The position numbers and the translations under genes were made by a program. From JBBRMW01 sp965246845 (lineage in GTDB: Bacteria; Chloroflexota; Anaerolineae; Aggregatilineales; UBA2796), in the NCBI GenBank assembly GCA_965246845.1, contig CBDFFR010000012.1, forward strand, positions 682,001 through 746,000: DNA of 64,000 nucleotides, given 5' to 3'. The notes below the pieces were generated by a model, which saw nothing but the letters and a program-made list of their open reading frames with translations, made no database searches and was not told the DNA's origin. How positions within the stretch are numbered: position 1 is the first letter of the stretch; every line of letters begins with the position of its first letter. This document shows, piece by piece, positions 49,865-58,772 of this stretch.

Positions 49865-51547
49865 ATGAACAATCAACCATACCTTAAAGCGAATGAGCCT
49901 TTGAACGTCATACCCAAACATATCCGCCTGCGTTGCATCAACTGCGGCTACGAAACGCCTTACGAGCGCCCGCTTGCTGCATGTCCGCGCTGCGGGGAAA
50001 GTATCCTCGAAGCGCGATACGATCTGGATACGCTGCGCAAACAGGGCTGGATCAAGTCGCTTGCCGACCGCCCGGCGGGGTTGTGGCGCTATCATGAACT
50101 GCTGCCGCTGATGAATATCGCGAATATCGTCACGCTCGGCGAAGGCAATACCCCGCTGCTCAAGGCGGAAAATCTCGGTGCGATGCTCGGCCTCAAGAAC
50201 CTGTACATCAAGGACGAGCGGCAGGGACCAACCGGATCATTCAAGGATCGGCAAGCCTCGGTCGCGATCTCGGTGATGCGTGAACTCGGCATTGCGGAGG
50301 CCGTCGTCGCCTCGACCGGGAACGTCGCGATTGCGTATTCAGCCTACGCCGCGAAAGCCGGGATCAAGTTGTGGGCGTTCCTGACCAGCATGGTCCCCGG
50401 CGAAAAAATGCGCGAGGCCGCGATCTATGGCGGTGAAGTGATCAAGGTCACGGGGACCTATGACGAGGCCAAAGTCGTCGCCAACCGCTTTGCGCAGAGC
50501 AAGAATTTGTTTCTGGATCGCGGGATCAAGTCCGTCGCGGCGGTGGAGAGCATGAAGACGCTCGCCTTCGAGATCGCCGAACAACTGGGCTGGCGCACGC
50601 CCGATTGGTTCATTCAGGCGGTCAGCGGCGGGATGGGACCGCTCGGCGTGGCGAAAGGCTTTGAGGAATTGCGCATGCTTGGCGCGGTGCGTAGCGTCCC
50701 GGCACTTGGCATCATTCAGTCGGCGGGGTGCGCGCCGATGGTGAACGCCTACAAGAAGAACGCGCGCGTTGCGGTCCCGGTCGAAAACCCGCAAACCGTG
50801 ATTGCCACGCTCTCCACCGGCGACCCCGGACGCGCCTACCAACTGCTCTATGACCTGATGGCGCGGCACGGTGGCGCAGCCGAATCCGCGACCGATGAGG
50901 AAGCCTTCAACGCGACGCGCATCCTCGCACGCACCGAAGGCATGAGCGTCGAACCCGCGACGGCGGTAGCGTTTGCCGGGTTGTTCAAGCTGGTGCGCGC
51001 CGGCGCGATCAAGCCTGATGAGGTGGTGGTGATCAATTGCTCCGGCCATACCTTCCCCGTTGAAACGCAGATATTAGGCGACCAGTACGCGCGCAATATC
51101 GACCTGAGCCGCGCCAATAAAGACGCGATCATGCCCGAAGAGGGGTTGCTCTCCGCTCTGGAACAAATCGAAGCGGGCGTGCGCGATGTGGTCCTGATTG
51201 AAGACAACGAGGCGGCGGCGCGGCTGATCGAACGCATCCTGAAATCGAAACGCGCCTACAATATCCATATCGCGAAAAATGGCGCAGAAGGGATCGCGGC
51301 GATCCGTCGCCTGCATCCGGATGTCGTGATTACCGACCTGATGATGCCGGATGTCGATGGTTTTCAGGTGATCGAGATGATGAAAGCCGATGACGCGCTA
51401 CGTATGATTCCGGTGATCGTAATGACCGCGAAGGAACTCACGGTCAAGGAGCGGGAGCGCCTCAGCGGGCAAATCGATAGTCTCTTGCAGAAAGGCAGCT
51501 TCCTCAACGAGGAGTTATTACAAAGCATCGTGAAGGCACTTAGCTAG
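49865..51547 (+). CDS. Threonine synthase fused to a C-terminal receiver domain
   Basis: A 560-aa fusion. Residues 1 to about 430 are a PLP-dependent threonine synthase: zinc-ribbon Cys24, Cys27, Cys40 and Cys43, the GEGNTPLLK motif, the PLP Lys127 in GPTGSFKDRQAS, VVASTGNVAIAYSAYAAKAG, and QAVSGGMGPLGVAKGF for phosphate binding. Residues about 440-560 are a CheY-like receiver: VVLIEDNEAAARLIERIL, phospho-Asp in VVITDLMMPDVDGF, VIVMTAKE, and Lys in LLQKGSF. The frame is continuous through the join. Threonine synthase converts O-phosphohomoserine to threonine; the receiver suggests phosphorylation-dependent control or a scaffold role. Neighbouring receiver and kinase genes support signalling. 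Confidence 0.9.
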   Translation: MNNQPYLKANEPLNVIPKHIRLRCINCGYETPYERPLAACPRCGESILEARYDLDTLRKQGWIKSLADRPAGLWRYHELLPLMNIANIVTLGEGNTPLLKAENLGAMLGLKNLYIKDERQGPTGSFKDRQASVAISVMRELGIAEAVVASTGNVAIAYSAYAAKAGIKLWAFLTSMVPGEKMREAAIYGGEVIKVTGTYDEAKVVANRFAQSKNLFLDRGIKSVAAVESMKTLAFEIAEQLGWRTPDWFIQAVSGGMGPLGVAKGFEELRMLGAVRSVPALGIIQSAGCAPMVNAYKKNARVAVPVENPQTVIATLSTGDPGRAYQLLYDLMARHGGAAESATDEEAFNATRILARTEGMSVEPATAVAFAGLFKLVRAGAIKPDEVVVINCSGHTFPVETQILGDQYARNIDLSRANKDAIMPEEGLLSALEQIEAGVRDVVLIEDNEAAARLIERILKSKRAYNIHIAKNGAEGIAAIRRLHPDVVITDLMMPDVDGFQVIEMMKADDALRMIPVIVMTAKELTVKERERLSGQIDSLLQKGSFLNEELLQSIVKALS

Positions 51548-51560
51548 ACAGGAACCCGGC

Positions 51561-52808
51561 ATGGCAGAGCGTAAAGCAACGATCCTCTACATCGAAGATG
51601 AACCGGCCACCCAACTCCTCGTCCGCCGAATGCTCGCCTATGCGGGCTATACCGTCTTCGTCGCTTCGCGTGCGCTGGAAGGGCTGGACCTCGCCAGTAA
51701 GGAGCGGATTGATCTGGTGCTGGTTGATATGAACCTGCCGGATATGACCGGGCGCGAGGTCACGACGCGACTGCGTACCGACCCGCGCTATGCCAACCTG
51801 CCGATTGTCGCGCTCACCGCGCAGAATCAGCAGGGCGACCGCGAGATGGCATTCGTTGCCGGGTTTAGTGGCTATCTGACCAAGCCGATGGACATCCAGA
51901 GCTTGCCTGCCAGCATCGAGTTTTATCTGCGTGGCGGGACCGATCCAGTGGATGAGTCGATGCTTTGGGATGCGCAGAACGCCTACAGCCGCGAGGTGGT
52001 GCTGCGGCTCGAAGAGAAGCTGCGCGAACTGGAAAGTAACAACACGGAATTGCGCCGGATGGATCAAATCAAGGATGATTTCGTGCAGCTCACCGCGCAC
52101 GAACTGCGTACACCGCTTTCGATCACGACCGGCTACAGCCGCCTCTTGCAAGAGACTGAACCCGTATCCGCGCTGTGCGAGCAAAACGCCGATGTCGCCA
52201 TGCTGTTCAATGGCCTGATCGAATCGATAGAGCGCATGTCCCGCGTGGTGAGCGAGATCATGACCGTCTCGCGGATCGCGTCGGACCGCTTCGACCTGAC
52301 GCGAGCCAGTGTTTATCTCGGCAGTCTGATTCGCGATGCGCTGGATGAATTCGATACCGCGCTCCAGAGCCGGGGGCAGCATATCGAATTCGACGCGACC
52401 GGGTGGCCGCAAATCGAGGCGGATCGCGAACTGCTCACGCTCACGCTGCACAACCTGATCAGCAACGCGATCAAATACACTCCCGATCACGGGCGCATCG
52501 CAATCACGTTTACACAGACCGGGGACGGCGTGACGATTGCCGTCAGCGATGGCGGCATCGGCATCTCGAAAGAGGATCAGAACCGCATCTTTTCGCGTTT
52601 CACGTCCATTCAGGAGACACGCTTCCACTCCACCAGCAAAACCAAATTTCGAGGCGGCGGCCTCGGCATCGGGCTATCGATTTGCCGGAGCATCGTTGAA
52701 GCGCATGGTGGACGGCTATGGGTGGAAAGCCCCGGCTTCGATGAAAAAGCTCTGCCGGGCAGTACCTTCTCGTTCTATTTGCCTGTCGAAGCACACAAGC
52801 GGCCATGA
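51561..52808 (+). CDS. Receiver-histidine kinase hybrid protein
   Basis: A 415-aa soluble protein. An N-terminal receiver spans residues 8-125 (ILYIEDEPATQLLVRRML, phospho-Asp in LVLVDMNLPDMTG, IVALTAQN, YLTKPMD). A coiled-coil linker follows, then HisKA with the phosphoacceptor His in FVQLTAHELRTPLSITTGYS, and a HATPase (LISNAIKYTPDHGRI, VSDGGIGISKEDQ, GGGLGIGLSICRSIVEAHGG). No membrane segment, so it receives an intracellular or phosphorelay signal. It starts 13 bases after the threonine synthase-receiver gene and is a candidate phosphodonor for it. Confidence 0.9.
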   Translation: MAERKATILYIEDEPATQLLVRRMLAYAGYTVFVASRALEGLDLASKERIDLVLVDMNLPDMTGREVTTRLRTDPRYANLPIVALTAQNQQGDREMAFVAGFSGYLTKPMDIQSLPASIEFYLRGGTDPVDESMLWDAQNAYSREVVLRLEEKLRELESNNTELRRMDQIKDDFVQLTAHELRTPLSITTGYSRLLQETEPVSALCEQNADVAMLFNGLIESIERMSRVVSEIMTVSRIASDRFDLTRASVYLGSLIRDALDEFDTALQSRGQHIEFDATGWPQIEADRELLTLTLHNLISNAIKYTPDHGRIAITFTQTGDGVTIAVSDGGIGISKEDQNRIFSRFTSIQETRFHSTSKTKFRGGGLGIGLSICRSIVEAHGGRLWVESPGFDEKALPGSTFSFYLPVEAHKRP

Positions 52809-53809
52809 CGGATCGCGTAGCGGGTCGCACTGCGAACGGCGTAGTGCGCCGACAATTGACGCCCGCGCTGCTCTCGCCCGTATTCCTCGGCCTGGCTCCG
52901 GTACTGGGGCGGGCGGCGTTCCTGAATGGCTCCGATTCGCTGACGGTGGCCGCCTTCCGAACGGCGGTAGCGGTTGCGCTGTTGTGGGTGACTTATCTGC
53001 TCTTCGCGCGCCGCTACATTTTCATCTTTCCGGCGGGGTTGTTGAGCTGCATCGTGGTCGGCGTGGTGAACGGGATCGGCTCGCTGATGTATTACGGCGG
53101 GCTGAACGCGCTCAACAATGCCTCGGTCGCGCAGCTCCTCAACGCGAGCTATCTGATTTTCTCGGTCGTGCTTGCACGATTCAACGGGCAGCCCGTCTCG
53201 CGCCGGACATGGTTCCGCATCGGCCTGATGATCATCGCAATCCTCCTGTTGACGGGCGGCTATCTTGGTACGTCCAACTGGCTCGGTGTCGGCTTGATGC
53301 TCGGCAACGCGATTCTCTTCGCCGGTACGCTGATGCTCAGTCAGCGTGTCCTCTATGAAATGCCCTCACCGACCGTCACGCTTTACGTGCTGACCGCGAT
53401 GGCGGGCGTGGTGCTGATCGCGCGGCTGGTCGTCCCGATGGGCGGCACGGCGCTGCCTTCCTCGGCATGGCTGGCGATTGCTGCGCTCGGACTCACGACG
53501 GCACTCAGCCGCCTGACGCTCTTCGCGGGCGTCAAACAAATGGGGACACTGCAAACCGTCCTCGTCGGCATTCTGGAAACAGCGGTCGCGGTTGTGCTAT
53601 CCTTTTTGCTGTTCGGGGAGCGCTTCTCCGATACGCAATGGTTCGGCGTCGGGCTGATGGTTGTGAGCCTATTGCTCGCACAGCCGAAGGACCTCAGCCA
53701 CCGGATTAGTGGTCCGCTGCCCTTCGTGACGACGCTCGGATCGCTGCGTCTGCGGCGGCGTAGCAAAGAAGCACCGCTTGCATACCCGGAACCTGACAGC
53801 CAACCGTAA
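52805..53809 (+). CDS. EamA/DMT-family transporter
   Basis: A 334-aa ten-helix drug/metabolite transporter with two EamA repeats (LTPALLSPVFLGLAPVLGRA and GLTTALSRLTLFAGVKQMGT regions, each ending in a conserved late helix such as VLSFLLFGERFSDTQWFGVG). Family members export amino acids, purines and other metabolites; the substrate is unknown. Export of threonine or a related amino acid is possible from context but unproven. It overlaps the kinase stop by four bases. Confidence 0.85.
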   Translation: MTDRVAGRTANGVVRRQLTPALLSPVFLGLAPVLGRAAFLNGSDSLTVAAFRTAVAVALLWVTYLLFARRYIFIFPAGLLSCIVVGVVNGIGSLMYYGGLNALNNASVAQLLNASYLIFSVVLARFNGQPVSRRTWFRIGLMIIAILLLTGGYLGTSNWLGVGLMLGNAILFAGTLMLSQRVLYEMPSPTVTLYVLTAMAGVVLIARLVVPMGGTALPSSAWLAIAALGLTTALSRLTLFAGVKQMGTLQTVLVGILETAVAVVLSFLLFGERFSDTQWFGVGLMVVSLLLAQPKDLSHRISGPLPFVTTLGSLRLRRRSKEAPLAYPEPDSQP

Positions 53810-53824
53810 ACATCAAGGGAAACT

Positions 53825-54718
53825 ATGCGATTTACACGCCTCGACGCGCTTGAGACGACCGATCACGGCTGGCATTGGGCGTTGCCGACATGGGGCAAGA
53901 CGGCGGCATTGGGGTTGTTCAGCCTCGCCGCCGTGATCGGCTACGCGAACCGCATTGAGCCAAAGTGGATACAGTGGAAGCGCTTGCGGCTGCCAATTGA
54001 CGGGCTGCCAGAGGCGTTCGCGGGCTATCGGATCGTCCTGTTGAGCGATTTGCATCTCAGCAACAAGGCAGATGTTTATCCAGTTGCAGCGTTGCGGGCG
54101 CTGGTCGCACGTGTGAACCGCCTGCACCCCGATTGCATCCTCTTCGCGGGCGATTTCGTCACTGAGATCGCGCCGTCGGTGCTGAAGCGCTTGCCACTTT
54201 TGAATGAATTGCACGCACCGGATGGCGTGTATGGCACGCTTGGCAATCACGATTACTGGTCGGACTCGCGGCTCGTCAAGCAAGCGCTGACCGGGCTGCA
54301 TTGGCTGCTCAATGATGCGGTAATCATCCGGCGCGGCGCGGCGGCACTGGGTATCGCGGGGGTCGATAACATCTGGGAGAAACGCGCGGACCTGCCCCGC
54401 GCGATGGCCGAACTGCCGCCAGATTTGCCGACGATCCTCATGGCGCACGAACCGAATTTTGGCGTCGTATCGGTCGGTGAGCCGCGCGTGCGGTTGCAGG
54501 TTTCCGGCCACACGCACGGCGGGCAGGTACGTGTGCCGTTCATCGGTCCGGTTGTGCTTCCGGAATTGAGTTCGCTCTACCCGATGGGCTTGTACAAGGT
54601 GAAGCGCGACGCCGCGCCTCTATGGATTTACACCAGCCGAGGGCTTGGTATGTCGGATTTGCCGCTGCGTTTCGCGTGCAGACCAGAGGTGACGGTGATT
54701 GAACTGATCCCCACGTAA
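53825..54718 (+). CDS. Calcineurin-like metallophosphoesterase (membrane-anchored)
   Basis: A 297-aa YkuE/LpxG-like phosphoesterase. An N-terminal helix (TAALGLFSLAAVIGYANR) probably anchors it. The metal ligands lie in RIVLLSDLHLSNKADVYP, CILFAGDFVT, YGTLGNHDYWSDSR, TILMAHEPNFG and QVSGHTHGGQVRVP, the full five-motif set. Such enzymes act on phospholipids or UDP-linked lipids; the substrate is undefined. AAGGGA precedes the ATG. Confidence 0.87.
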   Translation: MRFTRLDALETTDHGWHWALPTWGKTAALGLFSLAAVIGYANRIEPKWIQWKRLRLPIDGLPEAFAGYRIVLLSDLHLSNKADVYPVAALRALVARVNRLHPDCILFAGDFVTEIAPSVLKRLPLLNELHAPDGVYGTLGNHDYWSDSRLVKQALTGLHWLLNDAVIIRRGAAALGIAGVDNIWEKRADLPRAMAELPPDLPTILMAHEPNFGVVSVGEPRVRLQVSGHTHGGQVRVPFIGPVVLPELSSLYPMGLYKVKRDAAPLWIYTSRGLGMSDLPLRFACRPEVTVIELIPT

Positions 54719-54721
54719 CCA

Positions 54722-55240
54722 ACCTCGCCGAAAGGCGAAGGGTTGAAACCTGTTGAACGTGCGACTGAAAGTCACTCGCCAATGTTAAAGTTCTGGTCTG
54801 ATGGCTCGGTCTGATGGTGGTCGATGTAGGCTTTAATCTGCTCCTGCGTAATCGCACCAACCGTTTCGCAAAAGTACCCACGCGCCCACAAATGCTGTCC
54901 CGAATAGCGCTTCTTGAGCGTTGGAAACTCGTCTTGCAACTTTTTGGACGAAATCCCTTTCAGGTATTGTGCCACTTGTGCTGGACCAAGCGTCGCACTC
55001 AACTGACCCTTGACGACCGTAATTTCTCCACTCCTGCAGACTTGCCGGATGATGCCACGCACGCGCGCAGCGACTTCACCAAGCCTGGGAACCGATATTT
55101 GGTGACCCACACCAGATGCTATTGCATGTCGTAGACCGTAGGCCACCCTTTTCGATAATCGCGCATGACTTTTCGCCATTTCACTACCCTCCATTCTACC
55201 CAATCCACGCGCTGAAGCTGTCTGCCTATAGGCGGAGGTT
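54722..55240 (-). mobile_element. Decayed IS200/IS605-family element
   Basis: A transposase pseudogene is bracketed by small hairpins as in IS200/IS605 ends: TCGCC-GAAA-GGCGA at 54725-54738 beyond the 3' end, and GCCTATAGGC at 55224-55233 before the 5' end. Exact ends are not determined. No TnpB gene is present. With the transposase disabled, the copy cannot move by itself. Confidence 0.6.
54772..55166 (-). pseudogene. Broken IS200/IS605 TnpA transposase
   Basis: Three lesions are visible relative to the Y1 transposase family. The intact start would be MRDYRKGWPTVYDMQ at 55166, but the expected Tyr codon after it is TAG. The same frame then continues HLVWVTKYRFPGL. A frameshift moves the similarity into another frame (GEVAARVRGIIRQV), and a deletion removes the segment with the HUH metal motif, joining VVKGQ to LSATLGPAQVAQYLKG. 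The catalytic-Tyr end (KRYSGQHLWARGYFCETVG, then QEQIKAYIDHHQ) is still readable. Confidence 0.8.
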
Positions 55241-55242
55241 TT

Positions 55243-55429
55243 TAACCGGGCGCAGGACGAATTAGTAAAGTTCCTGCAGGAACTATCAGCCGTCTCGGGG
55301 ACACGCACGAGAACTACAATTATTAAAGGCCACCGTAAACCCTTTGCTGCAGCGCAGATGGCAGTCGCACGCAGCATAGATTGACATTAGCATATGCTCC
55401 ACTGTTCGGATTCAGGATGCGCCCGGTTA
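55243..55429. repeat. Inverted repeat pair, 12 bp
   Basis: TAACCGGGCGCA (55243-55254) is perfectly inverted as TGCGCCCGGTTA (55418-55429). The 163 bases between contain no recognisable gene. The pair abuts the IS200 remnant, so it could be a small non-autonomous element or the edges of an insertion. Confidence 0.55.
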
Positions 55430-55486
55430 TTTTACGTGGGTCGAAGCCGCAAACAGGGAAAGTCCTCGTAACTACTCAATACCAGG

Positions 55487-56050
55487 TTACTGCGAACTGA
55501 GTCGCGTCAGCAGGGTTTGCAGCAGCATTATCGCGCCCGCACCGATCATCAGGACAATCGCTATCGAGATGAAATAGGTCGTCAGGCGCACCAGCCGCGC
55601 GATTTGGCGCAGCAGGATGCGCAGTGTGACAAACGCCGCCGCGCCCGCCGCCATCGTCGGGAAGACGGTCCACCAATCCCAATGATTATCGGGAATCACA
55701 CCGACCCAGATCACCCACGCAATGAGCGCGACTACCCCGCCAACCACCGCATCGACGGTCAGGCCGCGATTTCGCATCCGCAGCAGATAGGCCACGATGA
55801 AACTGAGCAGCCCGGCCATGAACACCGTGTTACTCAGCACATCGAGAATGACCTTCTGGACGCTGAGTTGTTCCGTCCCGACGAGCGCCGCCAGCCCGGT
55901 GAAAAAGCTCGCGAGGCCGATTTGCGTGAAGCCTTCCGGCAGCCTTCCGCGTACCCCGGCATACAGCGCGCGGAGCAGCGCCGCAATAGGCAGAAAATAT
56001 TGGCCGCCGAGTTTGACCAGTTCGGCAAGTGTCTTCTGATCGATCAGCAT
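55487..56050 (-). CDS. Hypothetical polytopic membrane protein
   Basis: About 187 aa with five to six hydrophobic helices, including FLPIAALLRALYAG, IGLASFFTGLAALVG, VFMAGLLSFIVAYLL, AVVGGVVALIAWVIWVGVIP and ISIAIVLMIGAGAIMLLQTL. Not matched to a known family. ATG 56050 has AGGA eight bases upstream; the ATG three codons earlier is the alternative. It is divergent from the next gene. Confidence 0.65.
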   Translation of the reverse strand: MLIDQKTLAELVKLGGQYFLPIAALLRALYAGVRGRLPEGFTQIGLASFFTGLAALVGTEQLSVQKVILDVLSNTVFMAGLLSFIVAYLLRMRNRGLTVDAVVGGVVALIAWVIWVGVIPDNHWDWWTVFPTMAAGAAAFVTLRILLRQIARLVRLTTYFISIAIVLMIGAGAIMLLQTLLTRLSSQ

Positions 56051-56208
56051 GGTTCGCATCCTGTGAAAAAGGAGTCAGGCACAGTATAACAAACACCGTG
56101 TTCACAGTGCGGTTCGGAGCGCAAGGCGCGCGCAGGCGAAGAGGCGACCTATCGGCGTGTAACGGGTTTTGATACAATTTGCACAATCGACTCACCAAGG
56201 ATTGCCAT

Positions 56209-56778
56209 ATGCCCGAAAACGAAGCCGGACCGCTCTCGCTCCCGGAATTGCAAGTCTTGTTCGGCTTCTCGAACCCGGATTTGCTCGCCAACCGCGCGGG
56301 TAATTATTCGTTCGGGCAGCACCGCCTCGTCACGACCGGAATTGCGTTCATCGCATTCGCGTTCATCGTCTTGTTGACGTGGCCGATCCAGCGTGAGGCG
56401 GGGCGCATCCTCGGTGTGATTGGCGGGCTGTGCTTCGGCGGGCTGGACCTCGTAGCGCTGCTGGCGTTCGTGGCAGGTGTGGGAGCGCTCTGGAACACTG
56501 CGCGCGAAGGTAAGCAGTCGCCGCTCGCAACATTCACGGGCTATATTTCGCTGCAACAGAACAAGGATGAAAGCTACGCACTCATGAGCGATGCGTTCAC
56601 GATCCCGGTCAGCGCAGAGGCTGCGGAAGGATTCCGGCCTGCGGAATACACGGTTTACTATGTGCCAAAATTCGTGAACGACCGCGACAACCTGTTCAGC
56701 ATCGAACCCGCGCGCATCACTGAACCAGAAATGACAACGCCCGCGCCGATAGTGGCCGCGGGCGAAATAGAGGTTTAG
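56209..56778 (+). CDS. Hypothetical membrane protein
   Basis: A 189-aa protein with two closely spaced helices (FIAFAFIVLLTWPI and ILGVIGGLCFGGLDLVALLA, then AFVAGVGALW) and a soluble C-terminal part of about 90 residues that ends in a hydrophilic tail. No family recognised. ATG 56209 has AAGGA seven bases upstream; the TTG at 56179 is rejected. Confidence 0.65.
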   Translation: MPENEAGPLSLPELQVLFGFSNPDLLANRAGNYSFGQHRLVTTGIAFIAFAFIVLLTWPIQREAGRILGVIGGLCFGGLDLVALLAFVAGVGALWNTAREGKQSPLATFTGYISLQQNKDESYALMSDAFTIPVSAEAAEGFRPAEYTVYYVPKFVNDRDNLFSIEPARITEPEMTTPAPIVAAGEIEV

Positions 56779-56801
56779 CCGCAATCCTTATGACGGATAA
56801 G

Positions 56802-57446
56802 TTACGACCCGGTGTATCCCGCAGGCTTGCCACCGATGCACGAGGTTGGGACGAAACCGTTGGAATAGCTGCCCGCGAAGAGTTCCGTGTAGCTCTTGCC
56901 CTTGATCGTCTTCGTGGTCGAATTGATAAAAAACGACTGCCCGGCCTTAACCGCATTGCTGCCAATCGGGTTGCCTTCGAGGTTGAAGAGCGCCGTATTG
57001 CAGGTGATCACGCGCAGGACGAAACCAACGGGTGAACCTGGTCCCGGAACGCCATTCTGCAGGTAAGCGATCCCACCGACGCAGCGATACGTTGCGGTCC
57101 CGCTGCCGAGAGAGGATGACAATGTGAGAGAGAGCGTATACGGCTGCGTTGCTGTAAAAGACGCAAAGTAGTCGAAATTATCATATGTTCCCGTGTCCGG
57201 GGCATAGAGGGTGTCGTACACGTCCATATCAATTTGCGTTCCGTTCACCTTTTCTGTGTAATAGAAGTCGGTGTCTGTAGAAACGCTATAGGCGATACTG
57301 AAAGGAAGGGTTGCATTGGAATCATCACAGGTTCCATTGCCCGTGAAGGTGACATTGAAATAGTCGCCAGCAGCAGAAGCTTTGGTCGAATTCGAGAAGG
57401 CGAGGACACTCAGAAGTATGGCAGTGATCAGAAGTAAACGGCGCAT
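56802..57446 (-). CDS. Secreted hypothetical protein, paralogue A
   Basis: About 214 aa with an N-terminal signal peptide (LLLITAILLSVLAFSNSTKA). The mature part is Thr/Ser/Phe/Tyr-rich, with beta-strand character and four Cys (NGTCDDS, TYRCVGG, VITCNTA, TSCIGG). Its last 70 residues (ALFNLEGNPIGSNAVKAGQS, then YTELFAGSYSNGFVP) are nearly identical to those of the next gene. AAGGA precedes the ATG at 57446. Function unknown; it is probably an extracellular or cell-surface beta-rich protein. Confidence 0.7.
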   Translation of the reverse strand: MRRLLLITAILLSVLAFSNSTKASAAGDYFNVTFTGNGTCDDSNATLPFSIAYSVSTDTDFYYTEKVNGTQIDMDVYDTLYAPDTGTYDNFDYFASFTATQPYTLSLTLSSSLGSGTATYRCVGGIAYLQNGVPGPGSPVGFVLRVITCNTALFNLEGNPIGSNAVKAGQSFFINSTTKTIKGKSYTELFAGSYSNGFVPTSCIGGKPAGYTGS

Positions 57447-57568
57447 GAGCATTTTCCTTTTCGCTTCAGGTACAAAAATGAGTTTAATATTGATTTTGGA
57501 TAAATGTTATCACAATAAAATAACGAAGCAGGAGGGACTAGAATGGGCAGGTCTGGTCCCTCGACAAT

Positions 57569-58237
57569 TTATGATCCGGTGTACCCCACTGGTCGCCCGC
57601 CGATGCACGCGGTCGGGACGTAACCATTGGAATAACTCCCCGCGAAGAGTTCCGTATAGCTCGCATCATCGATCATCGTCGTGGTCGAACTGATGAAGAA
57701 CGATTGTCCAGCTTTGACGGCGTTGCTGCCAATCGGGTTGCCCTCAAAGTTGAAGAGTGCCGTATCGCAGGTGATCATGCGCAGCAGGAAACCCGAAGGG
57801 ATGCCCGGTCCGGGACCGGATGTGCCTTGCAACGTGGCGATCCCGCCGCTGCACCGGAACGTCACATTGGTTGTCAAAAGTGTACTGCCGCCGCGTGTGA
57901 ATGTATAAACAATATTAATGAAATAGGGTTGGCTTACAGAAGTCGAAAATATGGAAATAGAGAAGGGATACGAGGAAGTCCTGGGTGGTCCCACAAGATT
58001 TCCTATCTCAGTATAAACTGTGACTCCATTCGCCTTTGCCGTGCCAGCAAACGCAACAGGGCTGACAAGGTCGCGGCTTAATGTGACAGGTGCGCTAAAA
58101 CTGCTATCTGTGCAGGTTCCATTGCCGGTGAAGGTGAAGGTCACAAAATCATTGACGACGGCATGTGCGGTGTACGTTGTATTGAGGGTAAATGCAGCGA
58201 TTAGCGCAATCAAACTCACGAGTAAACAAGATTTCAT
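57569..58237 (-). CDS. Secreted hypothetical protein, paralogue B
   Basis: A 222-aa paralogue of the neighbouring gene. The signal peptide is KSCLLVSLIALIAAFTLNTT followed by YTAHA. The mature part shares FTGNGTC, FRCSGGIA, GFLLRMITCDTALFNFEGNP and YTELFAGSYSNGYVPTACIG with paralogue A, so the four Cys positions are conserved. The middle third has diverged. The two genes are head to tail, 122 bases apart, consistent with tandem duplication. Function unknown. Confidence 0.7.
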   Translation of the reverse strand: MKSCLLVSLIALIAAFTLNTTYTAHAVVNDFVTFTFTGNGTCTDSSFSAPVTLSRDLVSPVAFAGTAKANGVTVYTEIGNLVGPPRTSSYPFSISIFSTSVSQPYFINIVYTFTRGGSTLLTTNVTFRCSGGIATLQGTSGPGPGIPSGFLLRMITCDTALFNFEGNPIGSNAVKAGQSFFISSTTTMIDDASYTELFAGSYSNGYVPTACIGGRPVGYTGS

Positions 58238-58397
58238 TGTGTCCCCCGGCGTGTAGCGTTGCAGACCAGCGTATTATATGCGCGTTTCGCAGAATTCACC
58301 GGGACTTATCGGCGAACACAGATTTCGGTTGACAAAATGAGGTCGAGGCCGACGCGCAAACCATTGGTATAATGGGCTTTCAGCATTGGGGGAATCT

Positions 58398-58772
58398 ATG
58401 GCAGACAAACCGGAATTCATTTTCGATACACGCGGCGATTGGCAGCTTACAAAAGTCGGCGTGTATATTTTCGACGGACGCGGGGAATGGGTCGGCTTCG
58501 CGGAAGGGACCACGATCTATACCCGCGATGGCGAATGGGTCGGTGAACTCTCCAAGGACGGGCGTATTCTGCGCAAGCGCGCTGGCACGCGCCCGCCGCT
58601 CAATACAAAAGTCCCGCCTGCGCCGACGCTCACCAAACGCGACCTGCCCGGACGCGCGCCGCTCCCGCAGCAGTTCGGCGAAATCCGTTACGATACAGTA
58701 GATGTGATGGACGAGGACCCCGAAGTGTTCAAGCGCCTGAGCGACCGTCGGCAGGACATGGGCGGCCTGTGA
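58398..58772 (+). CDS. Small protein with repeated DGEWVG-like units
   Basis: A 124-aa protein. The first half contains four similar 12-14 residue units, each with D/T-R-G/D-x-W/Y: FDTRGDWQLTKVG, FDGRGEWVGFAEG, YTRDGEWVGELSK and DGRILRKR, reminiscent of short beta-hairpin repeats. The second half is Pro-rich and then acidic. No named family. ATG 58398 follows GGGGGA. Its stop overlaps the thioesterase start by four bases. Confidence 0.65.
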   Translation: MADKPEFIFDTRGDWQLTKVGVYIFDGRGEWVGFAEGTTIYTRDGEWVGELSKDGRILRKRAGTRPPLNTKVPPAPTLTKRDLPGRAPLPQQFGEIRYDTVDVMDEDPEVFKRLSDRRQDMGGL

